DNA of 64,000 nt from Streptomyces olivaceoviridis (lineage in GTDB: Bacteria; Actinomycetota; Actinomycetes; Streptomycetales; Streptomycetaceae). Location of the stretch: assembly GCF_014650115.1 (NCBI RefSeq), contig NZ_BMUI01000014.1, positions 166,321-230,320 of the forward strand, read 5' to 3'. The stretch's first letter is position 1; every line of letters begins with the position of its first letter. Both the position numbers and the translations under genes were made by a program. Below the pieces are notes generated by a model. That model was not told where the DNA came from. It saw only the letters and a list, made by a program, of their open reading frames with translations, and ran no database searches. Positions 63,102-64,000 of the stretch are shown piece by piece.

Positions 63102-63350
63102 ATGCCACGCACCGAGTGCCGGGACTGCGGCCGGCCGATAGCCGCCGGCCCGGTCGCCGGGCGCCTCACCAAGGGCCGCGTGTGGCGGCACGACCCGCCC
63201 GGCAGGGTCCGTGAGCCGGGCAGTGCCCTGGTGTCCTGTCCCGGCTCGCTGGCCATCGCGGACGTGCCGCTTCCCGCCCGGCTGTTGGAGCTGCCCGATG
63301 AGCCGGGCGAGCTGGACCCGGATGGTATCGACACCGTGGCGCTGTTCTGA
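63102..63350 (+). CDS. Small protein with CxxC motif (82 aa)
   Basis: The start MPRTECRDCGRPIAAGP gives a CxxC pair, a third Cys comes later (LVSCPGSLA), and the tail is acidic. It could be a single zinc ribbon. In-frame upstream starts at 63045 and 63090 exist, and no ribosome site decides between them. Unknown function; common type in Streptomyces accessory DNA. Confidence 0.45.
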   Translation: MPRTECRDCGRPIAAGPVAGRLTKGRVWRHDPPGRVREPGSALVSCPGSLAIADVPLPARLLELPDEPGELDPDGIDTVALF

Positions 63351-63386
63351 TCCGCTCTGGGTGGTTCTCGGGAGACGACGCCGGCC

Positions 63387-63653
63387 ATGACCATTGACCT
63401 GCCCGAACCCATCGCGGCCGTCCACGCCGCCGGAATGGACGCCGACGAGCCCGGCACCCGCCTCGGGCCCTTCGACCAGAGCATCTGGTTCGCGTACCGC
63501 CGCCCCAACGGTCCCGCGTTCGGCCTGGCGCTCGTGGAGGGCCCCGTTCGTGTGCCGGACGTCGGCGAGACCATCACCTTGTGGACCGAGCAGGTACCTC
63601 TCCGGTGGTGGGTATCGAGTCCCACTTCGGACTTCTGTAAGCCCTCCGCCCGG
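63387..63653 (+). pseudogene. Hypothetical protein, probably truncated
   Basis: ATG 63387 preceded by GGGAGA at some distance. PIAAVHAAGMDADEPGTRLG and SIWFAYRRPNGPAFGLALVE look coding, but after about 63600 the frame loses coding character (FCKPSARTASSGPTAVV). The true end seems lost. No family recognised. Confidence 0.35.
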
Positions 63654-63771
63654 ACGGCGTCCAGCGGCCCCACGGCGGTGGTTCCGCCCGGCCGTGGAGC
63701 ACGAGCCGTCGTGGACATGCCGCTCACGCCAGGGGCTGAAGCTGGCAGCCGTCCCGGAGTCGGCCGGCCTG

Positions 63772-63804
63772 CGGCCCGGTACCGCTTACCTTGGTACCGG
63801 GCCG
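63772..63804. terminator. Hairpin terminator
   Basis: CGGCCCGGTACC and its exact complement around a 9-nt loop. On the minus strand it follows a frame ending STLVGAGLGGAGITINVRR that enters from beyond about 63890, so it may end that gene. Confidence 0.6.
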
Positions 63805-64000
63805 TCAGCCCGTTGCGGTTATCGGCGGACGTTGATGGTGATGCCGGCGCCGCCGAGGCCGGCACCCACCAGAGTGCTCCCTGATGTCCGGGGTGGTTGT
63901 CCCGGGTTGGTGTGGCGGTGGGGGGTTCGTCAGGAGGGTTTCGCGGGGGCAGCGCGGGTGGGCGGTGTTGTTGCGGCGGGTGCTCTTTGCGGAGGTGATG

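Overview
The window is high-GC actinobacterial DNA, almost certainly Streptomyces. The signs are third-position GC bias, GTG and TTG starts, TTA (bldA-type) codons confined to a few accessory genes, leaderless-looking starts, and typical Streptomyces families (TerD, CYP105-like P450 with a 3Fe-4S ferredoxin, class II serine tRNAs). It is an accessory region: one natural-product cluster, one probable lanthipeptide locus, one sugar-utilisation locus and several stretches of decayed genes.

1-18113: a biosynthetic cluster whose gene set matches aliphatic azoxy compounds (valanimycin logic). It has a DUF2156 aminoacyl-tRNA transferase (VlmA type), an acyl-CoA-dehydrogenase-fold N-oxygenase (VlmH type), a flavin reductase (VlmR type), a diiron oxygenase (VlmB type), a small membrane protein (VlmO type) and an SRPBCC protein. 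To these are added an AMP ligase, a carrier protein, an aldehyde-dehydrogenase-fold reductase and a class III aminotransferase, which together could turn a fatty acid into a long-chain amine, and a KAS III / ACP / KAS II set for chain extension. A GcvT-like protein, an SDR, an NTF2-like protein and an XRE/MmyB-type regulator complete it. The cluster is bracketed by two tRNA genes of serine type (long variable arm, G73, serine D-loop) whose anticodon arms are abnormal. One lies directly upstream of the tRNA-dependent transferase. I propose they are seryl donors dedicated to this pathway and not to translation.

18303-30271: an APC permease, about 1.5 kb without recognisable genes, two secreted hydrolases (S33 peptidase, trypsin-like protease), a P450-ferredoxin-reductase operon, a second homologous P450 facing away from it, and an HSL-family esterase. 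30511-34426: a visibly less GC-rich three-gene locus. It encodes a 172-residue protein ending in three consecutive S/T-x4-C motifs (probable lanthipeptide precursor with a very long leader), an APH-fold kinase, and a single protein joining a HopA1-type lyase domain to a zinc LanC cyclase.

34615-44656: sugar utilisation. A LacI repressor, an ABC sugar importer, an alpha/alpha-barrel glycosidase and an intact GH110-type alpha-1,3-galactosidase sit beside decayed GH36-like and GH95-like genes. 44671-47887: cupin, PAP2 phosphatase, TatA-like protein and TerD. 47888-55280: an ABC exporter and a NarL-type two-component system, flanked on both sides by gene debris that shares a duplicated, decayed sequence. 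55281-58394: divergent LysR and MFS genes, then an unknown gene. 58394-63900: mostly fragments (carboxymuconolactone decarboxylase, FG-GAP, GNAT, deoxyribosyltransferase, ABC ATPase) with a few small intact genes, including a small secreted Cys-rich protein.

All assignments come from reading the sequence; no database search was run.
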